A stretch of DNA of 49,932 nt from Streptacidiphilus anmyonensis. Lineage in GTDB: Bacteria > Actinomycetota > Actinomycetes > Streptomycetales > Streptomycetaceae. Under the pieces are notes generated by a model. It worked only from the letters and a program-made list of their open reading frames with translations. It made no database searches and had not been told where the DNA came from. A program made the translations under genes and the position numbers. The stretch is taken from assembly GCF_000787855.1 (NCBI RefSeq), contig NZ_BBPQ01000056.1, forward strand, positions 1 to 49,932, in the 5' to 3' direction. Positions 23,758 to 31,732 of this stretch are shown in pieces; within the stretch, counting starts at the first letter, position 1; each line of letters opens with the position of its first letter.

Positions 23758-24743
23758 ACCCCGGCGAAGCCCCGGCGCATCAGCTCCCACGCGTGCTGAT
23801 GCCCTTCGCTCCGGCGGAGGTCGGCGGCCTGCCGGCGACGTGGGACGCCCTCTACTGGGACGGCCGCGACGACCCTCCTGACGCGGCGGCACTGCGGGCC
23901 GTCGAGTTCTTCGTGTTCCCGTACGGCTTCCACGCCGCGGCCCTCCCGATGCTGTCGCGGCTCCCCCGCCTGCGCGTGGTCCAGTCGCTGAGCGCGGGAG
24001 TCGACGATCTGCTGGCCGAGCTGCCGGAGGGGGTCACCCTGTGCAATGCGCGCGGGGTGCACGACGCCAGCACGGCGGAACTCGCCGTCGCACTCGTGCT
24101 CGCCGCCCTCCGCGGCATCCCGGGCTTCGTGCGCGACCAGCGGGCCCGACTGTGGTGCGAGGGCTTCCGACCGGCGCTGGCCGGACGGACCGTGCTGCTG
24201 GTCGGCTACGGGTCGATCGGAGCGGCCGTGGACGAACGGCTGGCCCCGTTCGAGTGCCGGGTCCTGCGCGTGGCCCGCTCCGCCCGCGACACGGCACGCG
24301 GACCCGTCCACGCCCTGGAACGACTGCCGGCGCTGCTGCCCGAGGCGGACGTGGTGGTGCTGACGCTGCCGCTGACCGCGGACTCCCGCGGCATGGTCGA
24401 CGCCGCCTTCCTGGCGCGCATGCGGGACGCGGCCCTTCTGGTCAACGTGGCCCGCGGACCGATCGTGGACACCCGGGCCCTGCTGACGGAACTGCACAGC
24501 GGCCGTCTGTGCGCGGCCCTGGACGTGACCGACCCCGAGCCTCTGCCCCCGGACCACGCCCTCTGGTCGGCCCCCAACACCCTGATCAGCCCTCATGCGG
24601 GCGGCAGCAGTTCGGCCTTCCTGCCACGGGCCCGGGCGCTCGTCCAGCAGCAGCTCGCCGCCTTCGTGGCCGGCATGCCGCTGGCCAACATCGTGGCCGG
24701 GCCGGACCGGACCGGGAACCCCGGGGGTCGCAAGCAGCGCTGA
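23745..24743 (+). CDS. D-isomer-specific 2-hydroxyacid dehydrogenase
   Basis: A 332-residue NAD(P)-dependent 2-hydroxyacid dehydrogenase. The catalytic domain has VVQSLSAGVDDLLAELPEGV and NARGVHDASTAELAVALVLA. The Rossmann part has VLLVGYGSIGAAVDERLAPF, then VVVLTLPLTADSRGMVDAAF, VNVARGPIVDTRALL (catalytic Arg), ALDVTDPEPLPPDHALW (Glu) and NTLISPHAGG (His). The GTG at 23745 overlaps the epimerase end; a GTG at 23793 would shorten the protein by 16 residues and is the alternative. Candidate substrates are glyoxylate/hydroxypyruvate, phosphoglycerate-like or 2-ketogluconate-like acids; the neighbourhood slightly favours a sugar acid. Confidence 0.93.
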   Translation: MASVDPGEAPAHQLPRVLMPFAPAEVGGLPATWDALYWDGRDDPPDAAALRAVEFFVFPYGFHAAALPMLSRLPRLRVVQSLSAGVDDLLAELPEGVTLCNARGVHDASTAELAVALVLAALRGIPGFVRDQRARLWCEGFRPALAGRTVLLVGYGSIGAAVDERLAPFECRVLRVARSARDTARGPVHALERLPALLPEADVVVLTLPLTADSRGMVDAAFLARMRDAALLVNVARGPIVDTRALLTELHSGRLCAALDVTDPEPLPPDHALWSAPNTLISPHAGGSSSAFLPRARALVQQQLAAFVAGMPLANIVAGPDRTGNPGGRKQR

Positions 24744-24800
24744 TCCCGCGCACATCGGACCGGTTCCCGCCAAGGGAATCCTGCAGCATTCGGAGCACTC

Positions 24801-26627
24801 ATGGATCGCTACCCGCCCATCGCCGACCACGGGCTCGTCGGGAACCTGCAGACCGCCGCCCTGATCTCGTCGCAAGGCGTGCTGGACTGGTTCGCGGCCC
24901 CGCGTTTCGACTCCCCGAGCGTCTTCGCCGCCCTTCTCGACCACGACCGCGGCGGGTACTTCCGTCTGGCGCCCGTCGAGCACCACCCCACCGACCGGCA
25001 GCTCTACTACCCGGACTCCGCCGTCCTGGTCACCCGGTTCATGTCGGAGGACGGGGTCGGCGAGGTGATCGACTGGATGCCCCCGCACACCGGCGCCGAG
25101 GTGTCCGACCGGCACACCGTGGTCCGCGCGATCCGCGCGGTGCGCGGCACGGTCCGGTTCACCCTGGACTGCTGCCCGCGCTTCGACTACGGGCGCGCCG
25201 AGCACGAGGTGAGCGTCGACGGCCAGGACGCCGTCTTCCGCGCACCCGGGGCGACCCTGCATCTGCGCGCCATGTTCCCGCTCCACCGCAAGGAGAACGA
25301 CGTCCACGGCACCGTCACGCTCCAGGCCGGCGAGACCTCCGGCGCGGTGCTCACGTTCTGCGCCGGCGACGGCGATGCCGAGGCTCCGCCGGCGCCCACG
25401 GTCGACGGGCTCACCGAGGAGCTGTGGCGGACGGTGGACTTCTGGCAGGGCTGGGTGCGCAAGTCCACGTACAAGGGGCGCTGGCCCGACATGGTGCGCC
25501 GCTCCGCGATCACCCTCAAGCTGCTGACGTACGCCCCGACGGGCGCCCTGGTCGCGGCGCCCACGATGGGGCTGCCGGAGCAGGTCGGCGGCGAGCGCAA
25601 CTGGGACTACCGGTTCACCTGGGTCCGCGACGCGTCACTGTCGGTGCGCGCCCTGCTCGACATCGGGTTCACCGACGAGGCCCGGGCGTTCACGTCCTGG
25701 CTCGTCGCGCGCCTGCACGAGCGGCTGGACCACCCGGGCGAGCGGCTTCAGATCATGTACCGCATCGACGGCGACCCGCAGTTGTCCGAGGAGAACCTCG
25801 AACACCTCGAGGGCTACCGGGGCTCCGCTCCGGTGCGAGCCGGGAACGCGGCCATGGACCAGCTCCAACTCGACATCTACGGAGAGGCGTTCTACGCCCT
25901 GGCGCAGGCCAGGGAGGCCGGGGTCCAGCCGGGCTACGACGGCTGGAAGGGCGCCGCGCGCACCCTCGACTGGCTGTGTGACAACTGGGACCGACCCGAC
26001 GAGGGCATCTGGGAGACCCGGGGCGGACGCAAGGACTTCACCTACAGCCGCGTCATGACCTGGACCGCCTTCGACCAGGGGCTGCGGCTGGCCGAGCAGT
26101 TCAGCCGTCCCGGTGACGTGGACCGCTGGCGCGAGGCGCGGGACGCGGTGCTGGAGCAGATCATGACGCGCGGCTGGAGCGAGAAGGAGCAGGCTCTCGT
26201 CCAGCACTACGACGGGGACGTCCTGGACGCGTCGCTGCTGCTGATCCCCCGGGTCGGCATGCTGGGGCCGCAGGACCCGCGCTGGTTGTCGACCCTCGAC
26301 GCGATGGACCGCAAGCTCGTCTCGGACAGCCTCGTCTACCGCTACGACCCGGCCGCGTCACCGGACGGCCTGCGCGGCTCGGAGGGCACCTTCAGCCTCT
26401 GCTCCTTCCTGTACGTCGACGCTCTCGCCCGCGCCGGGCGGCTGCGTCAGGCGCGGTACGCCTTCGAGAAGATGCTCACCTACGCCAACCACGTCGGCCT
26501 GTTCGCGGAGGAGATCGGTCCCGCCGGGGAGCAGTTGGGCAACTTCCCGCAGGCGTTCACCCACCTCTCGCTGATCATGGCGGCCTGCTCCCTCGACGAG
26601 GCGCTGGACCGGGAGCTCGGGCGCTGA
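24801..26627 (+). CDS. GH15 glucoamylase/trehalase-like hydrolase
   Basis: A 608-residue intracellular GH15 protein without signal peptide. It starts MDRYPPIADHGLVGNLQTAA, has a beta-sandwich N-terminal domain (to about 230), then an (alpha/alpha)6 barrel. The barrel includes GERNWDYRFTWVRDASLSVR, DEGIWETRGGRKDFTYSRVM (catalytic-acid Glu) and FAEEIGPAGEQLGNFPQAFT (catalytic-base Glu). Bacterial proteins of this type act on trehalose or on alpha-glucans, releasing glucose. The following GMC, gluconokinase and G6PDH-like genes could consume that glucose. The ATG lies 57 bases after the dehydrogenase stop, so it may be the third gene of the same unit. Confidence 0.92.
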   Translation: MDRYPPIADHGLVGNLQTAALISSQGVLDWFAAPRFDSPSVFAALLDHDRGGYFRLAPVEHHPTDRQLYYPDSAVLVTRFMSEDGVGEVIDWMPPHTGAEVSDRHTVVRAIRAVRGTVRFTLDCCPRFDYGRAEHEVSVDGQDAVFRAPGATLHLRAMFPLHRKENDVHGTVTLQAGETSGAVLTFCAGDGDAEAPPAPTVDGLTEELWRTVDFWQGWVRKSTYKGRWPDMVRRSAITLKLLTYAPTGALVAAPTMGLPEQVGGERNWDYRFTWVRDASLSVRALLDIGFTDEARAFTSWLVARLHERLDHPGERLQIMYRIDGDPQLSEENLEHLEGYRGSAPVRAGNAAMDQLQLDIYGEAFYALAQAREAGVQPGYDGWKGAARTLDWLCDNWDRPDEGIWETRGGRKDFTYSRVMTWTAFDQGLRLAEQFSRPGDVDRWREARDAVLEQIMTRGWSEKEQALVQHYDGDVLDASLLLIPRVGMLGPQDPRWLSTLDAMDRKLVSDSLVYRYDPAASPDGLRGSEGTFSLCSFLYVDALARAGRLRQARYAFEKMLTYANHVGLFAEEIGPAGEQLGNFPQAFTHLSLIMAACSLDEALDRELGR

Positions 26628-26701
26628 GCCCCCGGCCGGGCACCAGGTCGAGGAGCTGCGCGGACGGACGAGCGGTCCGGCGCGTGCGCTGATGCGTCAG
26701 G

Positions 26702-27721
26702 TCACTCCGCGGGCTGGGCCGCGCCGGTGTCGGGCTGCCCGGGTGAGACGCGGCGCCAGAAGACGTGGTAGGTCCAGCCCTGGTAGACCAGCACGACCGG
26801 GAGCAGGACGATGGCGACCACGGACATGACCTTGAGCGCGTAGTTCCCCGAGGCGGCGTTGCTGACGGTGATGTCGTACGCCTGGTTCGTGCTGGACACG
26901 ATGAGGTGGGGGTAGAGGTCGACGAAGACCGACAGCACGCAGGTGGCGATGGTCAGGGTGGTGGCCGTGAAGGCCCAGCCCTCGTGACCGGACGTCACCA
27001 GCCAGGCGGCGGAGATCACGAGCAGGACCGCGATCAGCTGCATGATGCTGGGCAGGACGCCCTTGCCCGCGGTGGAGTGGGTCCACGGGAGGAACGCGAG
27101 CACCGCCAGGGCGGTGAACGGGGCGATGCGCCGGGCCAGCAGCCGGGCCCGGCCGCGGACGGTGCCGGTGGTCCGCAGGGTGAGGAAGACCGCGCCGTGC
27201 AGGAGGCAGAGCAGCACCAACGTGAGGCCGGTGAAGACGGCGTACCCGGAGAACAGGTCGCCGAAGTTGCCGGAGAACTCCTGGTCCTGCCCGATCGGGA
27301 TGCCGTGCAGCATGCCGCCCAGCATGACGCCGAGGAAGAAGGGGACCAGCAGACTGCCGACGGTGAGCGTGGTGTCCCAAACCGTCCGCCAACTGGAGCG
27401 CTCGGCCTTGTCGCGGAACTCGAAGGAGACCCCGCGCAGGATGAGGCCGACCAGCACGAGGACCAGCACGAGGTAGTAGCCGGAGAACAGGGTGGCGTAC
27501 CAGCCGGGGAAGGCGGCGAACATCGCCGCGGCGGCGACGATCAGCCACACCTCGTTGCCGTCCCACAGCGGCCCGATCGTGCCGATCGCGGCGCGTCTGC
27601 CGGCATCGTCCCTGGCCACCACGGTGTGCAGCAGGCCCACGCCGAGGTCGAAGCCCTCCAGGACGAAGAAGCCGGTCCACAGCACGGCCGTGAGGATGAA
27701 CCAGAAGGTGGCGAGCGCCAT
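26702..27721 (-). CDS. cydB: Cytochrome bd ubiquinol oxidase, subunit II
   Basis: A 339-residue CydB with eight to nine hydrophobic helices. It begins MALATFWFILTAVLWTGFFV, followed by LEGFDLGVGLLHTVVARDDA and GPLWDGNEVWLIVAAAAMFA, which are family signatures, and later RGVSFEFRDKAERSSWRTVW. With CydA it forms the quinol:O2 oxidoreductase used at low oxygen. It is the second gene of a cydAB operon, 70 bases after cydA. The ABC transporter genes cydDC, often downstream or fused in actinomycetes, are not in this window. Confidence 0.97.
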   Translation of the reverse strand: MALATFWFILTAVLWTGFFVLEGFDLGVGLLHTVVARDDAGRRAAIGTIGPLWDGNEVWLIVAAAAMFAAFPGWYATLFSGYYLVLVLVLVGLILRGVSFEFRDKAERSSWRTVWDTTLTVGSLLVPFFLGVMLGGMLHGIPIGQDQEFSGNFGDLFSGYAVFTGLTLVLLCLLHGAVFLTLRTTGTVRGRARLLARRIAPFTALAVLAFLPWTHSTAGKGVLPSIMQLIAVLLVISAAWLVTSGHEGWAFTATTLTIATCVLSVFVDLYPHLIVSSTNQAYDITVSNAASGNYALKVMSVVAIVLLPVVLVYQGWTYHVFWRRVSPGQPDTGAAQPAE

Positions 27722-27762
27722 CGTGCGACCTCGTTGGTGCGGTGTCGGTGGGTCCGGCGGTG

Positions 27763-27804
27763 GTCAGTAGGCAGGTGTCAGTAGGCGGGTGTCAGTAGGC
27801 GGGG
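27763..27804. repeat. Three 14-base tandem repeats over the cydA stop codon
   Basis: Units at 27763-27776, 27777-27790 and 27791-27804 read GTCAGTAGGC(A/G)GG(T/G). On the minus strand each holds the end of cydA, GCC TAC TGA, so the coding end and stop are copied twice into the gap before cydB. Slippage during replication is the simplest cause. Confidence 0.85.
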
Positions 27805-29174
27805 ACCGGCTGCGGTACCTCGCTGCTCGGCGGTACGGCGGGATCCCGGCGGGCGTAGCGGGTCATCAGGACGATCTCCACGACGGCGAGCGCCAGGTAG
27901 AGCAGGAAGAAGACGAGGATGCTGATCGCCACCGTGGTGGTGGTGATCGACGGCGACACGCCGTTGCGGGTGAGCTGGATGCCCTGGACGATCCAGGGCT
28001 GGCGGCCGCTCTCGGTGAGCAGCCATCCGGCGGTGTTCATCAGGAACGGCAGGATCACGACCCAGGTGGCGACCCCCAGGAACACGCGTGCCGTCGACAG
28101 CTTCTTGCGCAGGAGCAGCCACAGCCCCCACAGACCCACCAGCAGCACGATCGTGGCGAGGTAGGCCATCACCCGCATCGACCAGTACTGGATGAAGATG
28201 TTCGGGACGTAGCTCCCCGGGCCGAACTGGGACTCGTACTGGCTCTGCACCGTGTTCAGCCCGAGCACCTTGCCGTTCCAGTGGTTGGTGGCCAGCAGCG
28301 AGAGCAGGTGCGGCACCTGGATGATCTTCGTCGGGGTCTCGTCGTTCTTCCCGCCGCCGACCTGGAAGATGGAGAACGAGCACGGCTGGCAGGTGGTCCA
28401 CTGGGCCTCGGCGCCCGCGATCTTCATCGGCTGGTACTTGCCCTCGGTGACGCCCAGTTCGCTGCCGACCAGCATCGCCACCAGGATCGCGGGCACGAGC
28501 ACCACCAGGGACAGGCGCGCCGAGGCGTGGAACACCAGCGGCGATCGCCCCTTGCGCAGCTGCCAGGCCGAGACCGCCAGCATCACGACCGCCCCGGTGA
28601 CCACCGAGGCCAGCAGCACGTGCAGGTAGCCCCGCAGGAAGACGGGGTTGGTGAACAGCTTCCACACGTCGTTGAGCTGCGGACGCCCCGTGCTGGGATT
28701 GACGGTGTATCCGACCGGATGCTGCATCCAGGAGTTGGCCGCCATGATGAACGCCGCCGACAGCGCCCCGCCCAGGGCGACGGCCCAGATGGTGGCGAGG
28801 TGGACACGCTTCGGCAGCCGGTCCCACCCGAACACCCACAGCCCGAGGAAGGTCGACTCCAGGAAGAACGCGGCCAGCCCCTCCATCGCGAGCGGCGCGC
28901 CGAAGACGTCTCCCACGGTGCGGGAGTAGACGGACCAGTCCATCCCGAACTGGAACTCCTGGACCAGACCGGTCACGACGCCGACCGCGACATTGATCAG
29001 CAGCAGGGTGCCGAAGAACTTCGTGAGCCTGAGGTAGTCGGCCAGGCCGGTACGGTGCCAGGCGGTCTGGAGCAGCGCGGTGAGGAAGCCGAGGCCGATG
29101 GTGACCGGGACGAACAGGAAGTGGTAGATCGACGTCATGGCAAACTGCAGCCGCGCCAAGTCGAGTTGACTCAC
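27792..29174 (-). CDS. cydA: Cytochrome bd ubiquinol oxidase, subunit I
   Basis: A 460-residue CydA from a GTG, preceded by GGGGAGAA, so the protein starts VSQLDLARLQFAMTSIYHFL; an ATG 15 codons upstream would add an atypical tail. The His of SIYHFLFVPVTIGLG is the b595/d-type ligand near the N-terminus. GWLLTESGRQPWIVQG is the conserved motif close to the Q-loop. The loop in between contains CQPCSFSIFQVGGGKNDETP. The gene is first in a minus-strand operon with cydB. Upstream lies an AT-rich stretch (about 29232-29255) that probably holds the promoter; I did not find a clear Rex operator. Confidence 0.96.
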   Translation of the reverse strand: MSQLDLARLQFAMTSIYHFLFVPVTIGLGFLTALLQTAWHRTGLADYLRLTKFFGTLLLINVAVGVVTGLVQEFQFGMDWSVYSRTVGDVFGAPLAMEGLAAFFLESTFLGLWVFGWDRLPKRVHLATIWAVALGGALSAAFIMAANSWMQHPVGYTVNPSTGRPQLNDVWKLFTNPVFLRGYLHVLLASVVTGAVVMLAVSAWQLRKGRSPLVFHASARLSLVVLVPAILVAMLVGSELGVTEGKYQPMKIAGAEAQWTTCQPCSFSIFQVGGGKNDETPTKIIQVPHLLSLLATNHWNGKVLGLNTVQSQYESQFGPGSYVPNIFIQYWSMRVMAYLATIVLLVGLWGLWLLLRKKLSTARVFLGVATWVVILPFLMNTAGWLLTESGRQPWIVQGIQLTRNGVSPSITTTTVAISILVFFLLYLALAVVEIVLMTRYARRDPAVPPSSEVPQPVPAY

Positions 29175-29376
29175 CGTTCTCCCCTCGCCCAAGGGCCCAC
29201 GCCAAGCGCCGCGACGCATCGGGCTCGATGTCCGTATAAAGGACTACTTATCCATCGCGAGTGAATCACGCCGCGGCGTGAGGGGAATCCGCAACATGCC
29301 AGGGATCAGCCGATCGGCCGAGGCGCCTTCATCCACGCGTCCGGGTCCTGGACCGTCCCGACCGCCAGGAGGATCC
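29175..29376. other. Divergent control region of cydAB and gluconokinase
   Basis: An AT-rich island (TATAAAGGACTACTTATCC, 29235-29253) stands out from the surrounding GC-rich DNA and contains TTATAC on the minus strand, a possible cydA -10. GTGA-A-TCAC (29261-29269) is a short imperfect palindrome next to it. No assigned operator. Confidence 0.4.
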
Positions 29377-29895
29377 ATGGAAGCCCCAGCCCCGCCGATC
29401 CTGGTGGTCATGGGGGTGTCCTCGTCCGGGAAGAGCACCGTCGCGGCCAGGCTCGCCTCCCGGCTGGGCGTCCCGTTCCTGGAGGGCGACCGACTGCACA
29501 GCCCCGAGAACCTCGAGAAGATGAGCTCCGGCACGGCCCTGACCGACCTGGACCGGGAACCGTGGCTGGACGCCCTGGCGGCATGGATCCGCAGGAACGA
29601 GCGGAGCGGCCGCGGCGGGGTCGTCTCCTGCTCCGCGCTCAAACGCTCCTATCGCGCCCGGCTCCGCAGCGCCGGGCGGGTCTGGTTCCTCTACCTCGCG
29701 CTCACCCCGGAACTCGCCGCCCGCAGGATCGCCCGGCGGACCGGACACTTCATGCCGCCCGGGCTGCTCGAATCCCAGTTCGAGATCCTGGAGCCCTTGG
29801 AGCCGGACGAGTGGGGTGCCACCGTCAGCGCCGCCGGCACCGTGGACGAGGTCATGGCCGCGGTCGACACCGTGCTGCCGCGCGGGGCCGACTGA
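29377..29895 (+). CDS. gntK: Gluconokinase
   Basis: A 172-residue gluconokinase of the AAA/shikimate-kinase fold. The start ATG at 29377 follows AGGAGGATCC. The P-loop is GVSSSGKST (residues about 13-21), followed by LGVPFLEGDRLHSPENLEKM and the SSGTALTDLDREPWLDALAA region typical of GntK. Later come VSCSALKRSYRARLRS and RRTGHFMPPGLLESQFEILE. It phosphorylates gluconate to 6-phosphogluconate. The product enters the pentose phosphate pathway, and the G6PDH-like gene two positions downstream feeds the same intermediate. Confidence 0.95.
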   Translation: MEAPAPPILVVMGVSSSGKSTVAARLASRLGVPFLEGDRLHSPENLEKMSSGTALTDLDREPWLDALAAWIRRNERSGRGGVVSCSALKRSYRARLRSAGRVWFLYLALTPELAARRIARRTGHFMPPGLLESQFEILEPLEPDEWGATVSAAGTVDEVMAAVDTVLPRGAD

Positions 29896-30036
29896 GAGCG
29901 GGACCTGACCCGGGCGCCCGTGTCCGCTCGCCCTCGCGCGCTCCTCGCTCTAACGTCGAAGGAGACAATCCGGACAGGTCTCCCCGGGTCCCTCAGAAAT
30001 CGGGCATCCGGACGCGCAGTATGCCCTGGACCGGCC

Positions 30037-30072
30037 GGGAGGACGCCCGGGAGGACGCCCGGGAGGACGCGC
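30037..30072. repeat. Three 12-base tandem repeats upstream of the GMC gene
   Basis: GGGAGGACGCCC occurs at 30037-30048 and 30049-30060, and with one change at 30061-30072. They lie in the 240-base gap between gluconokinase and the GMC oxidoreductase. Each copy contains a Shine-Dalgarno-like GGAGG. No short gene in the gap looks convincing. Confidence 0.8.
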
Positions 30073-30135
30073 AGCGGCCCGGGAGCTTCAGCGGAACTCC
30101 AGCCCGACCGGCGCCGGCCCTGAAACGGAGTGCCC

Positions 30136-31716
30136 ATGGCTGACAGCGAACACTACGACGTCATCGTGATCGGGACCGGCGCGGGCGGCGGCACGCTCGC
30201 CCACCGGCTCGCCGGGACCGGCAAACGGATCCTGATCCTCGAACGCGGCGGCTACCTGCCCCGCGAGCGGGACAACTGGGACTCGACCGCCGTGTTCGTC
30301 AAGGGAAAGTACCGGGCCCCGGAGTACTGGTACGACAAGGACGGCAACAGCTTCCCGCCCGAGGTCAACTACTACGTCGGCGGGAACACCAAGTTCTACG
30401 GCGCGGCGCTGTTCCGGCTGCGCCCCGAGGACTTCGGCGAACTGCGCCACCACGACGGGCTGTCCCCCGCCTGGCCGATCCGGTACGAGGACCTGGAGCC
30501 CTACTACACCCAGGCCGAGCACCTCTACCTCGTCCACGGCCGCCACGGCGAGGACCCCACCGAGGGCCCGGCCAGCGCCCAGTACGCCTACCCCCCGGTC
30601 GAGCACGAGCCGCGGATCCAGCAGCTCAGCGACGACCTGGAGAAGCAGGGCCTGCACCCGTTCCACCTGCCCATCGGCGTGAACCTGACCCAGGACGCCG
30701 ACGGCAGGGCGCGGCACGACAGCGTCTGCATCCGCTGCGACCGCGTGGACGGCTTCCCCTGCCTGGTCGGCGCGAAGTCCGACGCCCAGGTGATCTGCGT
30801 CGACCCCGCCCTGCGGCACGACAACGTCACCCTGGTCACCGGCGCCGACGTACGCCGTCTGGAGACCGACCCCTCCGGGCGCACGGTCACCGGCGTGGTC
30901 GCGGAACTCGACGAGGGCGGCACGCGCACGTTCAGCGGCGACATCGTCGTCGTGGCCTGCGGCGCGGTGAACTCCGCGGTGCTGCTGCTGCGCTCCGCCA
31001 ACGACCGGCACCCCGCGGGGCTCGCGAACAGCTCCGACGTCGTGGGCCGCCACTACATGCGGCACAACAACATGGCGCTGATGGCGGTCTCGAAGGAGCC
31101 CAACCCGACCGCCTTCCAGAAGACCCTGGCCCTGCACGACTGGTACCTGGCCGGGGACGACTGGGAGTTCCCCATGGGCGGCATCCAGATGCTCGGCAAG
31201 TCCGACGCCGACCAGATCCACGGCGAGGCCCCGCGCTGGGCCGGCGCGGTCTCCCCGGACATGCCGTTCGAGGTACTGGCCCACCACGCCGTCGACTTCT
31301 GGCTGTGCGGCGAGGACCTGCCCGTGAACACCAACCGGGTGACGCTCGACAAGGACGACCAGATCCACCTCGCCCTGGACGAGAAGAACAACATCGCCGG
31401 GCTGAACCGGCTGCGCCACCAGCTTCAGGGCATGCTCGGGCGCCTGGGCATGCACGAGCACCACCTGCTGTCGCACAGCCTCTACCTGCACAAGGGGATG
31501 CCCATCGGGGCCACCGCCCACCAGGCCGGAACGGTGCGCTTCGGAACCGACCCGGCCTCCTCCGCCCTGGACGTCCACTGCAAGGCCCACGACGTGGACA
31601 ACCTCTACGTCGTGGACACCAGCTTCTTCCCGAGCATCGGCGCGGTGAACCCGTCGCTGACGGCCATCGCCAACGCCCTGCGCGTCGGCGACCACATCGC
31701 CGAACGCATCCGCTGA
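30136..31716 (+). CDS. GMC family FAD-dependent oxidoreductase
   Basis: A 526-residue GMC oxidoreductase. The ATG at 30136 has GGAG 5 bases upstream; a GTG two codons earlier is the alternative. The FAD dinucleotide motif is VIGTGAGGGTLAHRLAGTGK, with LILERGG after it, then NYYVGGNTKFYGAALFRLR. The C-terminal part has the active-site His in GATAHQAGTVRFG and the final segment VDTSFFPSIGAVNPSLTAIA with the catalytic Asn position. A small Cys cluster (SVCIRCDRVDGFPC) is characteristic of a sugar/gluconate dehydrogenase-like branch. With the epimerase, GH15 and gluconokinase genes nearby, oxidation of glucose to gluconolactone is the best guess. The G6PDH-like gene follows 16 bases on. Confidence 0.88.
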   Translation: MADSEHYDVIVIGTGAGGGTLAHRLAGTGKRILILERGGYLPRERDNWDSTAVFVKGKYRAPEYWYDKDGNSFPPEVNYYVGGNTKFYGAALFRLRPEDFGELRHHDGLSPAWPIRYEDLEPYYTQAEHLYLVHGRHGEDPTEGPASAQYAYPPVEHEPRIQQLSDDLEKQGLHPFHLPIGVNLTQDADGRARHDSVCIRCDRVDGFPCLVGAKSDAQVICVDPALRHDNVTLVTGADVRRLETDPSGRTVTGVVAELDEGGTRTFSGDIVVVACGAVNSAVLLLRSANDRHPAGLANSSDVVGRHYMRHNNMALMAVSKEPNPTAFQKTLALHDWYLAGDDWEFPMGGIQMLGKSDADQIHGEAPRWAGAVSPDMPFEVLAHHAVDFWLCGEDLPVNTNRVTLDKDDQIHLALDEKNNIAGLNRLRHQLQGMLGRLGMHEHHLLSHSLYLHKGMPIGATAHQAGTVRFGTDPASSALDVHCKAHDVDNLYVVDTSFFPSIGAVNPSLTAIANALRVGDHIAERIR

Positions 31717-31732
31717 GCAGGAGGGTCAGCAC

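Noticed and set aside
26658-26692. Weak GC-rich hairpin between the convergent GH15 and cydB genes.
   Set aside because: Pairing needs a bulge and is short; not strong enough to call a terminator.
27763-27804. CRISPR-like direct repeats.
   Set aside because: The units are adjacent without spacers and are explained as a copied gene end.
29261-29269. GTGAATCAC as a Rex or Crp site before cydA.
   Set aside because: Too short; spacing fits neither the Rex (TTGTGAA-N4-TTCACAA) nor the Crp pattern.
29920-30123. A 67-codon frame between gluconokinase and GMC.
   Set aside because: Encodes the tandem repeats as Gly/Arg/Thr-rich peptide; no ribosome site at a suitable distance.
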